Assembly: GCF_000259195.1 (NCBI RefSeq)
Contig: NZ_JH650775.1
Location: forward strand, 75,656 to 114,197
DNA length: 38,542 bases
Source: Pseudomonas donghuensis
Lineage (GTDB): Bacteria; Pseudomonadota; Gammaproteobacteria; Pseudomonadales; Pseudomonadaceae
Direction of reading: 5' to 3'
In this document: positions 1-8,962 of the stretch, piece after piece
Layout: each line of letters begins with the position of its first letter
How positions within the stretch are numbered: position 1 is the first letter of the stretch
Translations under genes and position numbers: made by a program
Notes under the pieces: generated by a model
What the model was told of the DNA's origin: nothing
Seen by the model: only the letters and a program-made list of their open reading frames with translations
Databases searched by the model: none

Positions 1-2
1 TC

Positions 3-779
3 TGGATCCGCGACTACGGCGGCTGCTTTGTCATCGACGACGACGGCAACAGCGCGCTGATGGACTTCAACTTCAACGGCTGGGGCAACAAGCAACGCCA
101 CCGCAACGACAGCCGCGTGGCGGCAACGCTCAGCGAAACCCTGGGCGTGCCCTACCTGCAAAGCGAGCTGACCGGCGAAGGCGGCGGCATCGAAGTGGAT
201 GGCCACGGCACGGCGATCATCACCGAAAGCTGCTGGATCAACGCCAACCGCAACCCCGACTGGAGCCGTAGCGACGTCGAGGCCGAGCTCAAGGCCAACC
301 TCGGCCTGCGCAAGATCATCTGGCTGCCGGGCATCAAGGGCCAGGACATCACCGATGCCCACGTCGACTTCTACGCGCGCTTCGTCGAGCCAGGGGTGGT
401 GATCGCCAACCTCGACAACGACCCGGACGCCTACGATTACCGGGTCACCCGCAAGCACCTGGAAATCCTCAAACAGGCCACCGACGCCGACGGCCGCCGC
501 TTGACCGTGCACCTGCTGCCACCGCCAAGCAAACTGCGCAGCAACCGCTTCACCCGCGACAACCCGGAGTTTGCCGCCGGCTACATCAACTACCTGCCGA
601 TCAATGGCGCGGTGATCGCGCCACAGTTTGGCGACCCGCAGGCCGATCAGCACTGCAAGCAATTGCTCGGCGAGCTGTACCCGGGGCGGATCATCGAGCA
701 GGTCAATATCGATCCGATTGCCGCGGGTGGCGGCGGGATTCATTGCATCAGCAAGAACATGCCCGATACCCGGCAGTAA
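3..779 (+). CDS. agmatine deiminase / peptidyl-arginine deiminase family protein (5' truncated by window edge)
   Basis: The reading frame is open from base 3, so the gene starts before the window; 258 residues are visible of a family usually about 360-380 long. Family enzymes hydrolyse a guanidinium group, for example agmatine to N-carbamoylputrescine plus ammonia, through a covalent Cys intermediate. Visible family marks are WIRDYGG at the first residues, the EGGGIEVDG stretch, the TDAHVD motif carrying the conserved His-x-Asp, and the C-terminal GGGGIHC box whose Cys (visible residue 248) is the expected nucleophile. The sequence departs from the AguA pattern I know (the usual TGPTF after WxRD is YGGCF here), so it may be a paralogue with another substrate rather than AguA itself. 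The family call is firm; the substrate is not. Confidence 0.85.
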   Translation, partial: WIRDYGGCFVIDDDGNSALMDFNFNGWGNKQRHRNDSRVAATLSETLGVPYLQSELTGEGGGIEVDGHGTAIITESCWINANRNPDWSRSDVEAELKANLGLRKIIWLPGIKGQDITDAHVDFYARFVEPGVVIANLDNDPDAYDYRVTRKHLEILKQATDADGRRLTVHLLPPPSKLRSNRFTRDNPEFAAGYINYLPINGAVIAPQFGDPQADQHCKQLLGELYPGRIIEQVNIDPIAAGGGGIHCISKNMPDTRQ

Positions 780-826
780 TCCAGTCAGCCACTTTGCTAG
801 CTTGACGGCGTGCAGCAGCAGGTCAA

Positions 827-852
827 TAATAGATCGATCAGTCAGTCTATTA
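827..852. promoter_or_regulatory. inverted repeat upstream of the TetR gene, candidate operator
   Basis: TAATAGA at 827-833 and TCTATTA at 846-852 form perfect 7-base arms around a 12-base spacer. Inside the spacer GA at 836-837 also pairs with TC at 842-843, giving 18 of 26 paired positions. The site ends 11 bases before the ATG at 864. A palindrome of this size directly before a TetR gene is typical of an autoregulatory operator. Binding is inferred. Confidence 0.45.
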
Positions 853-863
853 ATGAGCCCGCC

Positions 864-1463
864 ATGAGAACCGTAGACCCGGAGAAAGTCGCCGCCAAAC
901 GTAAGCAGATCCTCGACGCGGCCATCGAGTGCTTCGCGCGCAGTGGCTTTCACTCCACCTCGACGGCGCAAATCTGCGCCGCTGCGGGCATGAGCCCGGG
1001 CAACCTGTTCCACTACTTTCCCAGCAAGAACGCGATCATCGAGGCCATTGCCCAGGACGACCAGCATGGCATGGCCGAGTTGATCGCCCACCACGCCAAG
1101 ACCAAGGACAGCCTCACTGCCATCGAGAACATCGCCATCGCCATGATGGAGTTGTGCAGCGACCCCACCTACGCCCGAATCAGCCTCGAAGTCGCCGCCG
1201 AAGCCTTGCGCAACCCCGAGGTCGGAGCCCTGCTTGCCGCCAATGACGCCAAGGTCAAGGCCGATCTGCAGGCCTTGCTCAAGCGTGGTATCGAAGCCGG
1301 GCAGATCGACCCGACGCTCGATACATCGATGGCCGCGACCTGGTTGATCGCCCTGACCGAAGGCGGCATCGGCCGCGTCGTGCTCGAGCCAGGCTTCAAG
1401 GCCAAAACACATAAACCGATGCTGCGTACGATCATCCGCAGGTTCCTGCAGATTCAGCCATAA
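864..1463 (+). CDS. TetR/AcrR family transcriptional regulator
   Basis: The 199-residue protein has the normal TetR length. Its N-terminal helix-turn-helix occupies about residues 12-55, with the characteristic FARSGFHSTS stretch, the turn at AAGMSPGN and the LFHYFPSKNA recognition-helix region. The C-terminal part is helical and would bind a ligand. I chose the ATG at 864 over an in-frame upstream start at 810, because the homologous region begins about 16 residues after 864 and the upstream extension would run through the inverted repeat at 827-852. The gene lies 71 bases before a co-directional adaptor/RND pump pair, the usual arrangement for a local repressor of an efflux operon. The inducer is unknown. 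Confidence 0.9.
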   Translation: MRTVDPEKVAAKRKQILDAAIECFARSGFHSTSTAQICAAAGMSPGNLFHYFPSKNAIIEAIAQDDQHGMAELIAHHAKTKDSLTAIENIAIAMMELCSDPTYARISLEVAAEALRNPEVGALLAANDAKVKADLQALLKRGIEAGQIDPTLDTSMAATWLIALTEGGIGRVVLEPGFKAKTHKPMLRTIIRRFLQIQP

Positions 1464-1534
1464 GCCTCCTGACATCGGCCTGTCGTACTCGCTGTTGCCT
1501 CCCTTGTTGATGTGCCCACTCGAGATTGATCGCG

Positions 1535-2692
1535 ATGGTATCTGTGCTGCGAGACAAACCCCGCCTGGTGATCCCCGGCCTGCTGTTACTGCTCGTGACT
1601 GGCTGGGTGCTGGTGATGCCTGCCAGCGAACAACCGGCCAGCGCTCCTGCGCAAGTGCCCCTGCTCAAGGTCAGCAGCGTGCTGGCCGAACCCGGCACCG
1701 TGAGCCAGACCCTCCAGGTGACCGGCAGCCTGGTAGCCCGCGACGAGGTGTCGATCGGTACCGCACTGCAAGACACACGCATTGCCAGGGTATGGGTCGA
1801 GGAAGGCGACACGGTGGTGACCGGGCAACTGCTGGCGCAACTGGAAACCGATACCCTCGACGCCCAGGTGCGCCAGGCCGAGGCAACCCTCAGTCGTAAT
1901 GCTGCCCTGATCAAGCAACAGCAAGCGCTGGATATCGAGGCACAGGCCAGCCTGGCGCGGATCAATGAGCTGGGCAGCATCGGCGCGGTCAGCGCCCAGC
2001 AACTCGACCAGCAGCGCGCCCAGGCCCATGCCAGCGCCGCCGCGTTGGCCGCCGCCCGGGCCGAACATCAACAGGCCATCGCACAACTGACTGACGCCCG
2101 CACTCGCCGCGACAAGGCCGACATCCTTGCCCCGGTCAACGGCATCATCTCCGAACGTCACGCCCGCTTGGGTGCCATGGCCGGTAGTGAGCCGCTGTTC
2201 AAGCTGATACGTGACGGGCAACTCGAGCTCGATGGCGAGCTGGCGCAAAGTGCCCTGCAGACGATTCGGGTCGGTACCGCGGTTCAGGTGCACGTCGCAG
2301 GAATGCCCGACAGCGTCGCCGGCACGGTGCGCTTGCTGGCCCCCAAGGTGGATGCTGGCAGCCGGCTCGGGCGTGTGCGCATCAGCCTCGCGGCAACGCC
2401 CGGGGTGCGCGCGGGCAGTTTTGCCAGCAGCAGGATCGAAACCGGCACCAGCACCGCTGCGGTGGTCATTCCGTTACGGGCGGTGACCTTTACCGATGAC
2501 GGCGGCGCCACCGTCATGGTGCTCGATGACAATGGCCAGGCGAGCGTGCGCAGCGTGACCCTCGGCCAGCGCAACAGCCTGCGGGTGCAGGTCAGCAGCG
2601 GCCTTGCCGGCGGTGAGCGAGTGGTGGCAAGCGCCTCGGCATTCGTGCGCGACGGTGACGTGGTCAGCCTGGCGCAGGAGCCAGGACAATGA
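1535..2692 (+). CDS. RND efflux periplasmic adaptor (membrane fusion protein)
   Basis: This 385-residue HlyD-type adaptor would link the inner-membrane RND pump encoded next to an outer-membrane channel. An N-terminal membrane anchor covers about residues 10-27 with no lipobox Cys. It is followed by a first lipoyl half (VWVEEGDTVVTGQLLAQLE), a long alpha-helical hairpin rich in Ala, Gln and Arg, the second lipoyl half (ILAPVNGIISERHARLGAMA), a beta-barrel domain and a membrane-proximal domain ending near VVSLAQE. The ATG at 1535 is preferred to an in-frame TTG three codons upstream; neither has a strong ribosome site. The stop overlaps the start of the pump gene in an ATGA junction at 2689-2692, indicating translational coupling. 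Confidence 0.9.
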   Translation: MVSVLRDKPRLVIPGLLLLLVTGWVLVMPASEQPASAPAQVPLLKVSSVLAEPGTVSQTLQVTGSLVARDEVSIGTALQDTRIARVWVEEGDTVVTGQLLAQLETDTLDAQVRQAEATLSRNAALIKQQQALDIEAQASLARINELGSIGAVSAQQLDQQRAQAHASAAALAAARAEHQQAIAQLTDARTRRDKADILAPVNGIISERHARLGAMAGSEPLFKLIRDGQLELDGELAQSALQTIRVGTAVQVHVAGMPDSVAGTVRLLAPKVDAGSRLGRVRISLAATPGVRAGSFASSRIETGTSTAAVVIPLRAVTFTDDGGATVMVLDDNGQASVRSVTLGQRNSLRVQVSSGLAGGERVVASASAFVRDGDVVSLAQEPGQ

Positions 2693-5600
2693 GCCTGGCG
2701 GTGTCGTCCTGGGCCATTCGGCGGCCCATCCCTACCCTGGTATTGTTCCTGGTACTGGCCGTGGCCGGCTGGGTTTCCTTTATCGACCTGCCGATCAACG
2801 CCAACCCGCGGGTCGACTTTCCGGTGATTACCGTCGCCGTTGTCCAGGTCGGTGCCGCGCCGAGCGAACTCGAGCATGCCGTCACTCAACGGGTCGAGCG
2901 TGCGGTGTCCGGCCTGGCAGGCATCCGCCACATCACCTCGACGATTGCCGATGCCATTTCGGTAACCACCGTGGAGTTCCAGCTCGGTATCGACCCCGAC
3001 CGCGCCGCCAACGATATCCGCGACGCTATCGGGCAAATTCGCGCGGACTTACCGCAAACCATTGAAGAGCCGCTGGTCACCCGCATTGATGTCGAGGGCG
3101 GGGCAATCCTCAACTACGCAGTCAAATCCAGCGCCCGCAATGCCGTGGACCTGAGCTGGTTTGTCGATGACGTACTCGGCCGGGAACTGCTTGGCGTACC
3201 CGGGGTACAAAAAGTACAGCGTCTGGGCGGTCTGGAGCGTGAGGTCAAGGTCGAACTCAAGCCCGAGCGACTTGAGGCACTGGGCATCTCGGCCGACCAG
3301 GTCAACACCCAGTTGCTGCACAGCAACAGCAACGTGCCCGGCGGGCGGGCGATTCTCGCCGACAGCGAGCAATCCATACGCACCCTGGGCAGCGCCCTGA
3401 CCGTGCAAGCCTTGAGTGAAACGCCAATCGCCCTGCCAGACGGACGTTGGGCACGCTTGAACGAGCTGGCAAGCGTGGTCGATGGCGCCGGCGAAATGCG
3501 CGCCCAGGCGCGCCTGAACGGTGAGCAGGTGGTCGGCTTTGCCGTGTTTCGCGCCAAGGGTTCCAGCGATACCCGAGTGGCTGCAGGAGTAGAGGCTGCA
3601 CTACAGCGTCTGCAGCAACATCATCCGGATATCGAGGTCCAGCAGGTCGCCTCGATGGTCGACTACACGCTGGCCAGCTACAACGCCGCGATCATGACCC
3701 TGATCGAAGGCGCACTACTCACCGTGCTGGTGGTGTTCCTGTTCCTGCGCAACTGGCGCGCGACCCTGGTGGCGGCCATCGCCCTGCCCTTGTCGATCCT
3801 GCCGACCTTTGCCGCCATGGCCTGGTTCGGCTATAGCCTCAACAGCATCACCTTGCTGGCCCTGACCCTGGTAATCGGCATCCTGGTCGACGATGCGATT
3901 GTCGAAATCGAGAACATCGAGCGTCACCTGGATCAGGGCAAGCGCCCCTACCAGGCCGCCATTGATGCCTCGGACGCCATCGGCTTTGCCGTGGTGGCGA
4001 TTACCGCGACCATCGTTGCGGTGTTCCTGCCGGTGAGTTTTATCGGTGGCTTTGTCGGCCAGTACTTCACCCCCTTCGGCATCACCGTGTCGGCGGCGGT
4101 GTTGACCTCGCTGCTGGTGGCACGGCTGCTGACGCCACTCATGGCTGCCTACCTGCTCAAGCCCAAATCGATTGAGCATCAGCAGCATGCTACGCAGGCA
4201 CCCGCCGGCTTGCTCGGTCGCTACCTGCGCCTGCTTGAGTGGGCACTGGCGCATCGGCGCAAGAGCCTGGTGATCGCGGCGGCTTTCCTGCTGGCCTCCT
4301 TTGCCCTGGTACCGCTGCTGCCTTCAGGTTTCATGCCGGTCAGCGATACCAGCCTGAGCCGCATCGATGTGTCCCTGCCGCCCGGCACGCCACTGGCGCA
4401 GACCGACCGGACCCTGCAACAGATGGCGGCGAAACTGCGCGAGCAACCGCAGGTGCCGTTTGTCTTCAGCACCGCCGGCGGCGAAGATGCCTCCGGCGCC
4501 ACCGATGTCGCCAGTGGCCAATTACTCGTGCGCCTGGTGCCACCCGAGCAGCGCGAGCTGAGCCAGAAGGCTTTCGAACACTCGCTGCAACCGCTTCTCG
4601 GCGAGTTCGCCGATGTGCGCTTCGCCTTTCGCAGCGACAGTGCGGCGCGAGACATCTCGGTGATTCTCGTCGGTGCCGACGCCCGGCAACTGTCCCAGGC
4701 CGCCTACGCGCTGCAAGGCGAAATGCGCATGATCAAGGGGCTGGCCAACGTCCAGGTCAATGAGCCCTTGCCGCGCCCGGAGCTGTTGATCCGCCCGCGC
4801 CTGGATGAGGCCGCCCGCTCTGGCATCAGTGCCCAGGCCATCGGCACCGTGGCGCGGATTGCCACCTTGGGCGATATCAATGCCAATTCAGCGCGCTTCA
4901 ACTTCCACGACCGGCAAGTACCGATTCGCGTGCAACTTGCCCAGGCGCAGCAAGGCGACCTCGACACCCTGCGCAACCTGCGGGTGGCCAGCGACAACGG
5001 CGGCACCCTGGCCCTGCACAGCGTCGCCGACATCGACTACGGCAGTGGCCCGACCAAGATCGAACGCTTCGACCGGCTGCGGCGAATCTCGGTGGACGCC
5101 GACCTCGCCGGCATAACCCTCGGTTCGGCACTGGAAGCGATCCAGGCCACACCTGCCTTGCAGCACCTGCCCCTTGGCGTGCGCGAGGTGGAGTATGGCG
5201 ATGCCGAGTACATGAATGAAATGTTCGAGAAATTCGCCACGGCGATGACCTTCGGCATCCTCATGGTGTTCGCCGTGCTGGTCCTGCTGTTTCGCGACTT
5301 CCTGCAGCCACTGACCATCCTCGTTTCCCTGCCCCTGGCAGTCGGCGGTGCCATCGGTGGCTTGCTGTTGTATGGCGCGGCCATCGACCTGCCGGTGGTG
5401 ATCGGCTTGCTGATGCTGATGGGCATCGTTACCAAAAACTCGATTCTGATGGTCGAATTCATCATCGAAAAACGCCGCGCCGGCATGCCCCGGCAGCTGG
5501 CACTGATGCAATCAGGCGCCGAACGTGCCAGACCCATTGTCATGACCACCATCGCCATGGTGGCAGGTATGATTCCGGCGGTTCTCAGCAGCGGCGCCGA

Positions 5601-5817
5601 TGCCGGCTTTCGCGCGCCCATGGCGATTGCGGTTATCGGCGGACTGGTGACCTCAACCTTGCTCAGCCTGGTCTTCGTGCCGGTGGTCTTCAGCTACATG
5701 GACGATCTGAACAATTGGCTGGCCCCGCGCCTGGCCACACTCACCTCCGTGACCGCGCATGACCGGGCGACAGCGCAACTACAACGAACAGAGGCAGACA
5801 ATGATCAGACCATTTGA
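2689..5817 (+). CDS. RND family efflux transporter permease (HAE-1 type)
   Basis: The 1042-residue length and twofold architecture (TM1, large periplasmic loop, TM2-6, repeated) are those of AcrB/MexB-type proton-driven drug pumps. The start is typical (AIRRPIPTLVLFLVLAV). The proton-relay pair is visible as D401-D402 in ILVDDAIVEIENIERH in TM4. The second half carries the matching segments MGIVTKNSILMVEFI and RPIVMTTIAMVAGMIP. No outer-membrane factor gene follows, so the complex probably borrows a TolC/OprM-type channel encoded elsewhere, unless it can use the outer membrane factor at 16554-18023. Substrates cannot be read from sequence. The last 17 bases overlap the next gene, so the acetyltransferase is likely co-transcribed. 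Confidence 0.95.
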   Translation: MSLAVSSWAIRRPIPTLVLFLVLAVAGWVSFIDLPINANPRVDFPVITVAVVQVGAAPSELEHAVTQRVERAVSGLAGIRHITSTIADAISVTTVEFQLGIDPDRAANDIRDAIGQIRADLPQTIEEPLVTRIDVEGGAILNYAVKSSARNAVDLSWFVDDVLGRELLGVPGVQKVQRLGGLEREVKVELKPERLEALGISADQVNTQLLHSNSNVPGGRAILADSEQSIRTLGSALTVQALSETPIALPDGRWARLNELASVVDGAGEMRAQARLNGEQVVGFAVFRAKGSSDTRVAAGVEAALQRLQQHHPDIEVQQVASMVDYTLASYNAAIMTLIEGALLTVLVVFLFLRNWRATLVAAIALPLSILPTFAAMAWFGYSLNSITLLALTLVIGILVDDAIVEIENIERHLDQGKRPYQAAIDASDAIGFAVVAITATIVAVFLPVSFIGGFVGQYFTPFGITVSAAVLTSLLVARLLTPLMAAYLLKPKSIEHQQHATQAPAGLLGRYLRLLEWALAHRRKSLVIAAAFLLASFALVPLLPSGFMPVSDTSLSRIDVSLPPGTPLAQTDRTLQQMAAKLREQPQVPFVFSTAGGEDASGATDVASGQLLVRLVPPEQRELSQKAFEHSLQPLLGEFADVRFAFRSDSAARDISVILVGADARQLSQAAYALQGEMRMIKGLANVQVNEPLPRPELLIRPRLDEAARSGISAQAIGTVARIATLGDINANSARFNFHDRQVPIRVQLAQAQQGDLDTLRNLRVASDNGGTLALHSVADIDYGSGPTKIERFDRLRRISVDADLAGITLGSALEAIQATPALQHLPLGVREVEYGDAEYMNEMFEKFATAMTFGILMVFAVLVLLFRDFLQPLTILVSLPLAVGGAIGGLLLYGAAIDLPVVIGLLMLMGIVTKNSILMVEFIIEKRRAGMPRQLALMQSGAERARPIVMTTIAMVAGMIPAVLSSGADAGFRAPMAIAVIGGLVTSTLLSLVFVPVVFSYMDDLNNWLAPRLATLTSVTAHDRATAQLQRTEADNDQTI

Positions 5818-6235
5818 AGAAAACGACATGGAAGCGGTTCTGGATATCTGGTTAGCGGCCTCGATCCAGGCCCATGACTTTGTCGATCCAGCCGTTTGGC
5901 GCGGTCAGGTCGACAACATGCGCACACTCTATTTACCCGCCTCGCAAGTGTATGTCGCCGAAGACGATAGTAAAATGACCGGCTTTTATGCACTGCATGA
6001 TAATAACCTGGCGGCGATCTTTGTCCGCCCAGCGTGCCAAGGCCAAGGTATTGGCAAAGCGCTAATTGCCCACGCCAAGCAGCAACGAACAGAATTGACC
6101 CTGTCGGTGTATAAAGAAAACCACGCCAGTGTCCAGTTTTATCTGGCGCAGGGCTTTACCCTCATCGCGGAAGCGGTGGATCAACACACCGGCCACCCCG
6201 AGTACATCATGCGTACCCGAAAACAGCAGATGTAA
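5801..6235 (+). CDS. GNAT family N-acetyltransferase (YjaB-like)
   Basis: The 144-residue protein is a single-domain GNAT enzyme, expected to transfer acetyl from acetyl-CoA to an amine. The acetyl-CoA loop is seen as CQGQGIGKAL (about residues 79-88), after the beta-strand AAIFVRP, and the C-terminal LSVYKENHASVQFYLAQGF is the usual motif B region. The pattern resembles E. coli YjaB (WLAASIQAHDFV compares with its N-terminal helix). GAGG at 5791-5794 sits in front of the ATG at 5801. The start lies inside the last codons of the RND gene, 17 bases before its end, which suggests coupling. Base composition is somewhat more AT-rich than the pump genes. The substrate is unknown. Confidence 0.85.
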   Translation: MIRPFEENDMEAVLDIWLAASIQAHDFVDPAVWRGQVDNMRTLYLPASQVYVAEDDSKMTGFYALHDNNLAAIFVRPACQGQGIGKALIAHAKQQRTELTLSVYKENHASVQFYLAQGFTLIAEAVDQHTGHPEYIMRTRKQQM

Positions 6236-6499
6236 ACGTTATTACCTCTGCCCGAAAGAACGCCCAGCACACAACTGGACACTCCTGCCCTGCGGCAAAC
6301 GTTATTGCCTGCTTATCAACATCGCCCGCCCTTCTATTATTAATCGCCTACTGTATGGCGCGGCACTACTGCGCCCGAAACTTTTGAAAGCCATTGACTG
6401 ATTTGCAACTAACAAAGTTTTACATCCTGCACACGGATACTAACAACGAAGCCCCCTAGCATAAAAGATCCTTAGTTCACGAAACTCTCGTAAACCACC
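6236..6499. other. intergenic spacer before the MipA/OmpV gene
   Basis: No gene is supported here. An imperfect direct repeat AAACGTTATTNCCT occurs near 6234-6247 and 6298-6311, about 64 bases apart. The last 100 bases are AT-rich and probably carry the promoter of the gene at 6500, but I cannot assign -35/-10 boxes with confidence. Confidence 0.4.
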
Positions 6500-7285
6500 A
6501 TGAAGACAACACGGATTTATACTGCATTGACCGGCTTCTGTCTGATAACCACTTCAGCGCACTTATTGGCCGACGATTGGCAATTTACCCTGCAAGGCGG
6601 CGCGGCCAATGCGCCGCGTTACAGCGGCAGCAGTGAACGCTCTACGGCACCGGTGCTTGGCTTCGAGATCGAAAGCCCTTACGGGTTCTTCCTCAAGGAA
6701 AAAGGCCTGGGCTGGAAACAGGAATGGGACGACGCCAGTTTCAGCAGCTACATCGGCACCAGCGACGAACGCAAAGACCGCAAGAAAGGCTATCGCGGCT
6801 CCGACCGTCTGCGCGGCATGGGCTCGATCAAATCCCGCGCCCTGGTGGGCATGGAGGGGTCCTACACCTGGGGACCGCTCACCTTCGGCGCCACGTTCGA
6901 ACATGCGCTGAAAAAAGACAGCAACAAAGACACCGGCTCCGCCTACCAGACCCTCGAGTTGAGTGTCGGCACCTCGTTGTACGAAGGTGATTTCGGTAGC
7001 CTGACCGGCAACGTCAATGCGCTGTTTGGTGACGCCGACTACGTCCGCACCTGGTACGGCGTCAGTGAGCAGCAAGCCGCCAACAGCCGCTTTGCCGCGC
7101 ACAAGACCCATGGCGGCCTGGTCAGCCAGGGCGTCAACCTGACCTGGAGTCTGCCACTGGGCGAAAATACCCGCCTGCATACCCTGCTGGATGTACAGAA
7201 CCTTTCCGGGCATGTCAGTGACAGCCCGATCGTCGACCGCCGGGTGCAAACCTCCATCGCCAGCGTACTCGAGTACAGCTTCTAG
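6500..7285 (+). CDS. MipA/OmpV family outer membrane protein
   Basis: The 261-residue protein starts with a signal peptide (charged MKTTR, hydrophobic core, cleavage expected after HLLA near residue 24). It continues as alternating amphipathic strands and ends in an aromatic residue (SVLEYSF), typical of an outer-membrane beta-barrel recognised by BAM. MipA/OmpV family features seen are the early APRYSGSSE segment, the GLGWKQEW strand and the central YxxxxLSVGTSLYEG pattern. Family members are scaffolding or porin-like proteins; MipA itself interacts with the murein machinery in E. coli. It stands alone between an efflux operon and yghU. Confidence 0.85.
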   Translation: MKTTRIYTALTGFCLITTSAHLLADDWQFTLQGGAANAPRYSGSSERSTAPVLGFEIESPYGFFLKEKGLGWKQEWDDASFSSYIGTSDERKDRKKGYRGSDRLRGMGSIKSRALVGMEGSYTWGPLTFGATFEHALKKDSNKDTGSAYQTLELSVGTSLYEGDFGSLTGNVNALFGDADYVRTWYGVSEQQAANSRFAAHKTHGGLVSQGVNLTWSLPLGENTRLHTLLDVQNLSGHVSDSPIVDRRVQTSIASVLEYSF

Positions 7286-7409
7286 AACGCCCCCTTGTGC
7301 CCCGGGGCCTGTACCGCAGGCTCCACGGGAGGTGCCTGCAGCCCTGTTTGACAACCGCGCGCGCCAGGCCGGAACATGAGCCCCTCACGCACACCAGGAG
7401 GTTCATCGC

Positions 7410-8249
7410 ATGAGCAAGGCACCCTATGTCCCGCCTCGGGTCTGGCAGCACGACGCGCCGTCTGGCGGCGAGTTTGCCAACATCAACCGGCCAGTCGCCG
7501 GCCCGACACACGACAAGGCCCTGCCCGTGGGCAAGCAGCCGCTGCAGCTTTACTCCCTGGCCACGCCCAATGGCGTGAAAGTCACCATCCTCCTCGAAGA
7601 GCTGCTGGCGCTCGGGCATGCCGGTGCCGAGTACGACGCCTGGCTGATTCGCATCAGCGAAGGCGAGCAGTTCTCCAGCGGCTTCGTCGAGGTCAACCCC
7701 AACTCGAAGATCCCCGCCCTACTCGACCGTAGCGTGCAGCCGCCGATCCGGGTGTTCGAGTCGGGTTCGATCCTGCTCTACCTGGCGGAAAAATTTGCCG
7801 AGTTCCTGCCCAGCGACCCGGCCGCTCGCACCGAGACCTTGAACTGGCTGTTCTGGCAGATAGGGGCAGCGCCCTACCTGGGCGGCGGCTTCGGTCACTT
7901 CTATGCCTACGCGCCGGAAAAGCTCGAGTACCCGATCAACCGCTTCAGCATGGAAACCAAGCGCCAGCTGGATGTGCTCGACCGCCGCCTGGCTGAACGC
8001 ACGTACCTGGCTGGCGATCACTACAGCATCGCTGACATCGCAGTTTGGTCCTGGTATGGTCAACTGGCGCTGGGCAGGCTGTACTCGGCGGGCGAGTTCC
8101 TCAGCGTGCAGGACTACCCCCATGTGCAACGCTGGGCACAGGCGATTGCCGAGCGCCCGGCGGTGGTCCGCGGCCTGCGCGTCAACCGCACCTGGGGCGA
8201 TGAAAGCAGCCAGCTGCCCGAGCGGCATGCGGCGCAAGATCTCGACTGA
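7410..8249 (+). CDS. yghU: glutathione-dependent disulfide-bond oxidoreductase YghU
   Basis: The 279-residue protein is a nu-class glutathione transferase of the YghU/YfcG type, which reduces disulfides using two bound glutathiones. The long N-terminal extension before the thioredoxin fold (residues 1-45, with PYVPPRVW and FANINRPVAGPTHD) is diagnostic of YghU. The thioredoxin domain starts at LQLYSLATPNGVKV, where the conserved Thr-Pro-Asn replaces a catalytic Cys, and includes VNPNSKIPAL and the FESGSILLYLAEK glutathione site. The helical C-terminal domain includes IADIAVWSWY. An AGGAGG ribosome site lies about 13 bases before the ATG at 7410. Confidence 0.92.
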   Translation: MSKAPYVPPRVWQHDAPSGGEFANINRPVAGPTHDKALPVGKQPLQLYSLATPNGVKVTILLEELLALGHAGAEYDAWLIRISEGEQFSSGFVEVNPNSKIPALLDRSVQPPIRVFESGSILLYLAEKFAEFLPSDPAARTETLNWLFWQIGAAPYLGGGFGHFYAYAPEKLEYPINRFSMETKRQLDVLDRRLAERTYLAGDHYSIADIAVWSWYGQLALGRLYSAGEFLSVQDYPHVQRWAQAIAERPAVVRGLRVNRTWGDESSQLPERHAAQDLD

Positions 8250-8268
8250 TCAAGGACCCTGTTCCAGG

Positions 8269-8589
8269 ATGGAGCACTACACATCACTGCTGCAGGCGCT
8301 GTTCTTCTTCGCGCTGACCTTCGCCCTGGGCTATCTCTCGATTCGCCGCATGCGCACGCTGCGGGAGGCCGTCGACCGCGAGTTCCAGGCAGCGCTGCGC
8401 CGCCACCACATTGACAGCTACGAAGTACTGCGCGACCGTACCCGCAACCACTACCACCCGGAGGCGATCCAGGTGCATCGGATACTGCGCGATGACAAGG
8501 GCCAGCACTACCTGTATGTCCACATCAGCGACTCGCCCGGGGTGATGCAAGCCCTCAGCCGTGAGCGGGCTTTGGCGGCGTTAGCCTAG
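8269..8589 (+). CDS. small membrane-anchored protein of unknown function
   Basis: The 106-residue protein begins with one transmembrane helix (about residues 7-24), followed by an Arg-rich juxtamembrane segment (IRRMRTLREAV) and a small soluble cytoplasmic-type domain. The start ATG at 8269 lies 19 bases after the yghU stop, with AAGGA at 8252-8256 and CAGGA at 8265 upstream. It may therefore be co-transcribed with yghU. I do not recognise the family. Confidence 0.6.
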   Translation: MEHYTSLLQALFFFALTFALGYLSIRRMRTLREAVDREFQAALRRHHIDSYEVLRDRTRNHYHPEAIQVHRILRDDKGQHYLYVHISDSPGVMQALSRERALAALA

Positions 8590-8617
8590 GCTGAGCAATC
8601 CCACCTTCGACCCATGG

Positions 8618-8962
8618 ATGATCCTGTTGAAACCCCTCAAGCACCGTTTTCTCGCCATCGCCATGCAAGTGGTGCTCAACATCAGTATCTGGAGCGGCGG
8701 GCTCTACATGATCTGGGTATTGCTGGACCGTGATGCAACGCGGTACTTCGAAACCTACGTCGTCTTTGCCATCACCGGCCTGTGCCTGTTCTTCTTTACC
8801 GCACTGTTTGTGCGCTGCCCGGAATGCAACAAGTCCATGCACCATCTGTACAAGCCGGGTGACGGACTGTTGATGCACCGGGGGTTGCTGCCCCATGAGG
8901 TCTTCACCCAGAAGCTGATCGAGTGCCCCGCGTGCAAGCAGGTGGTGAAGTTTCGCGATTAG
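8618..8962 (+). CDS. two-helix membrane protein with a C-terminal zinc-ribbon
   Basis: The 114-residue protein has two transmembrane helices (about residues 12-36 and 48-65). They are followed by a cytoplasmic knuckle with CPEC at residues 67-70 and CPAC at 103-106, spaced like a zinc-ribbon. The start at 8618 is an ATG without an obvious ribosome site, 28 bases after the preceding stop. It faces a convergent gene whose 3' end overlaps it by 4 bases. The function is not recognised; metal binding is inferred from the four cysteines. Confidence 0.65.
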   Translation: MILLKPLKHRFLAIAMQVVLNISIWSGGLYMIWVLLDRDATRYFETYVVFAITGLCLFFFTALFVRCPECNKSMHHLYKPGDGLLMHRGLLPHEVFTQKLIECPACKQVVKFRD

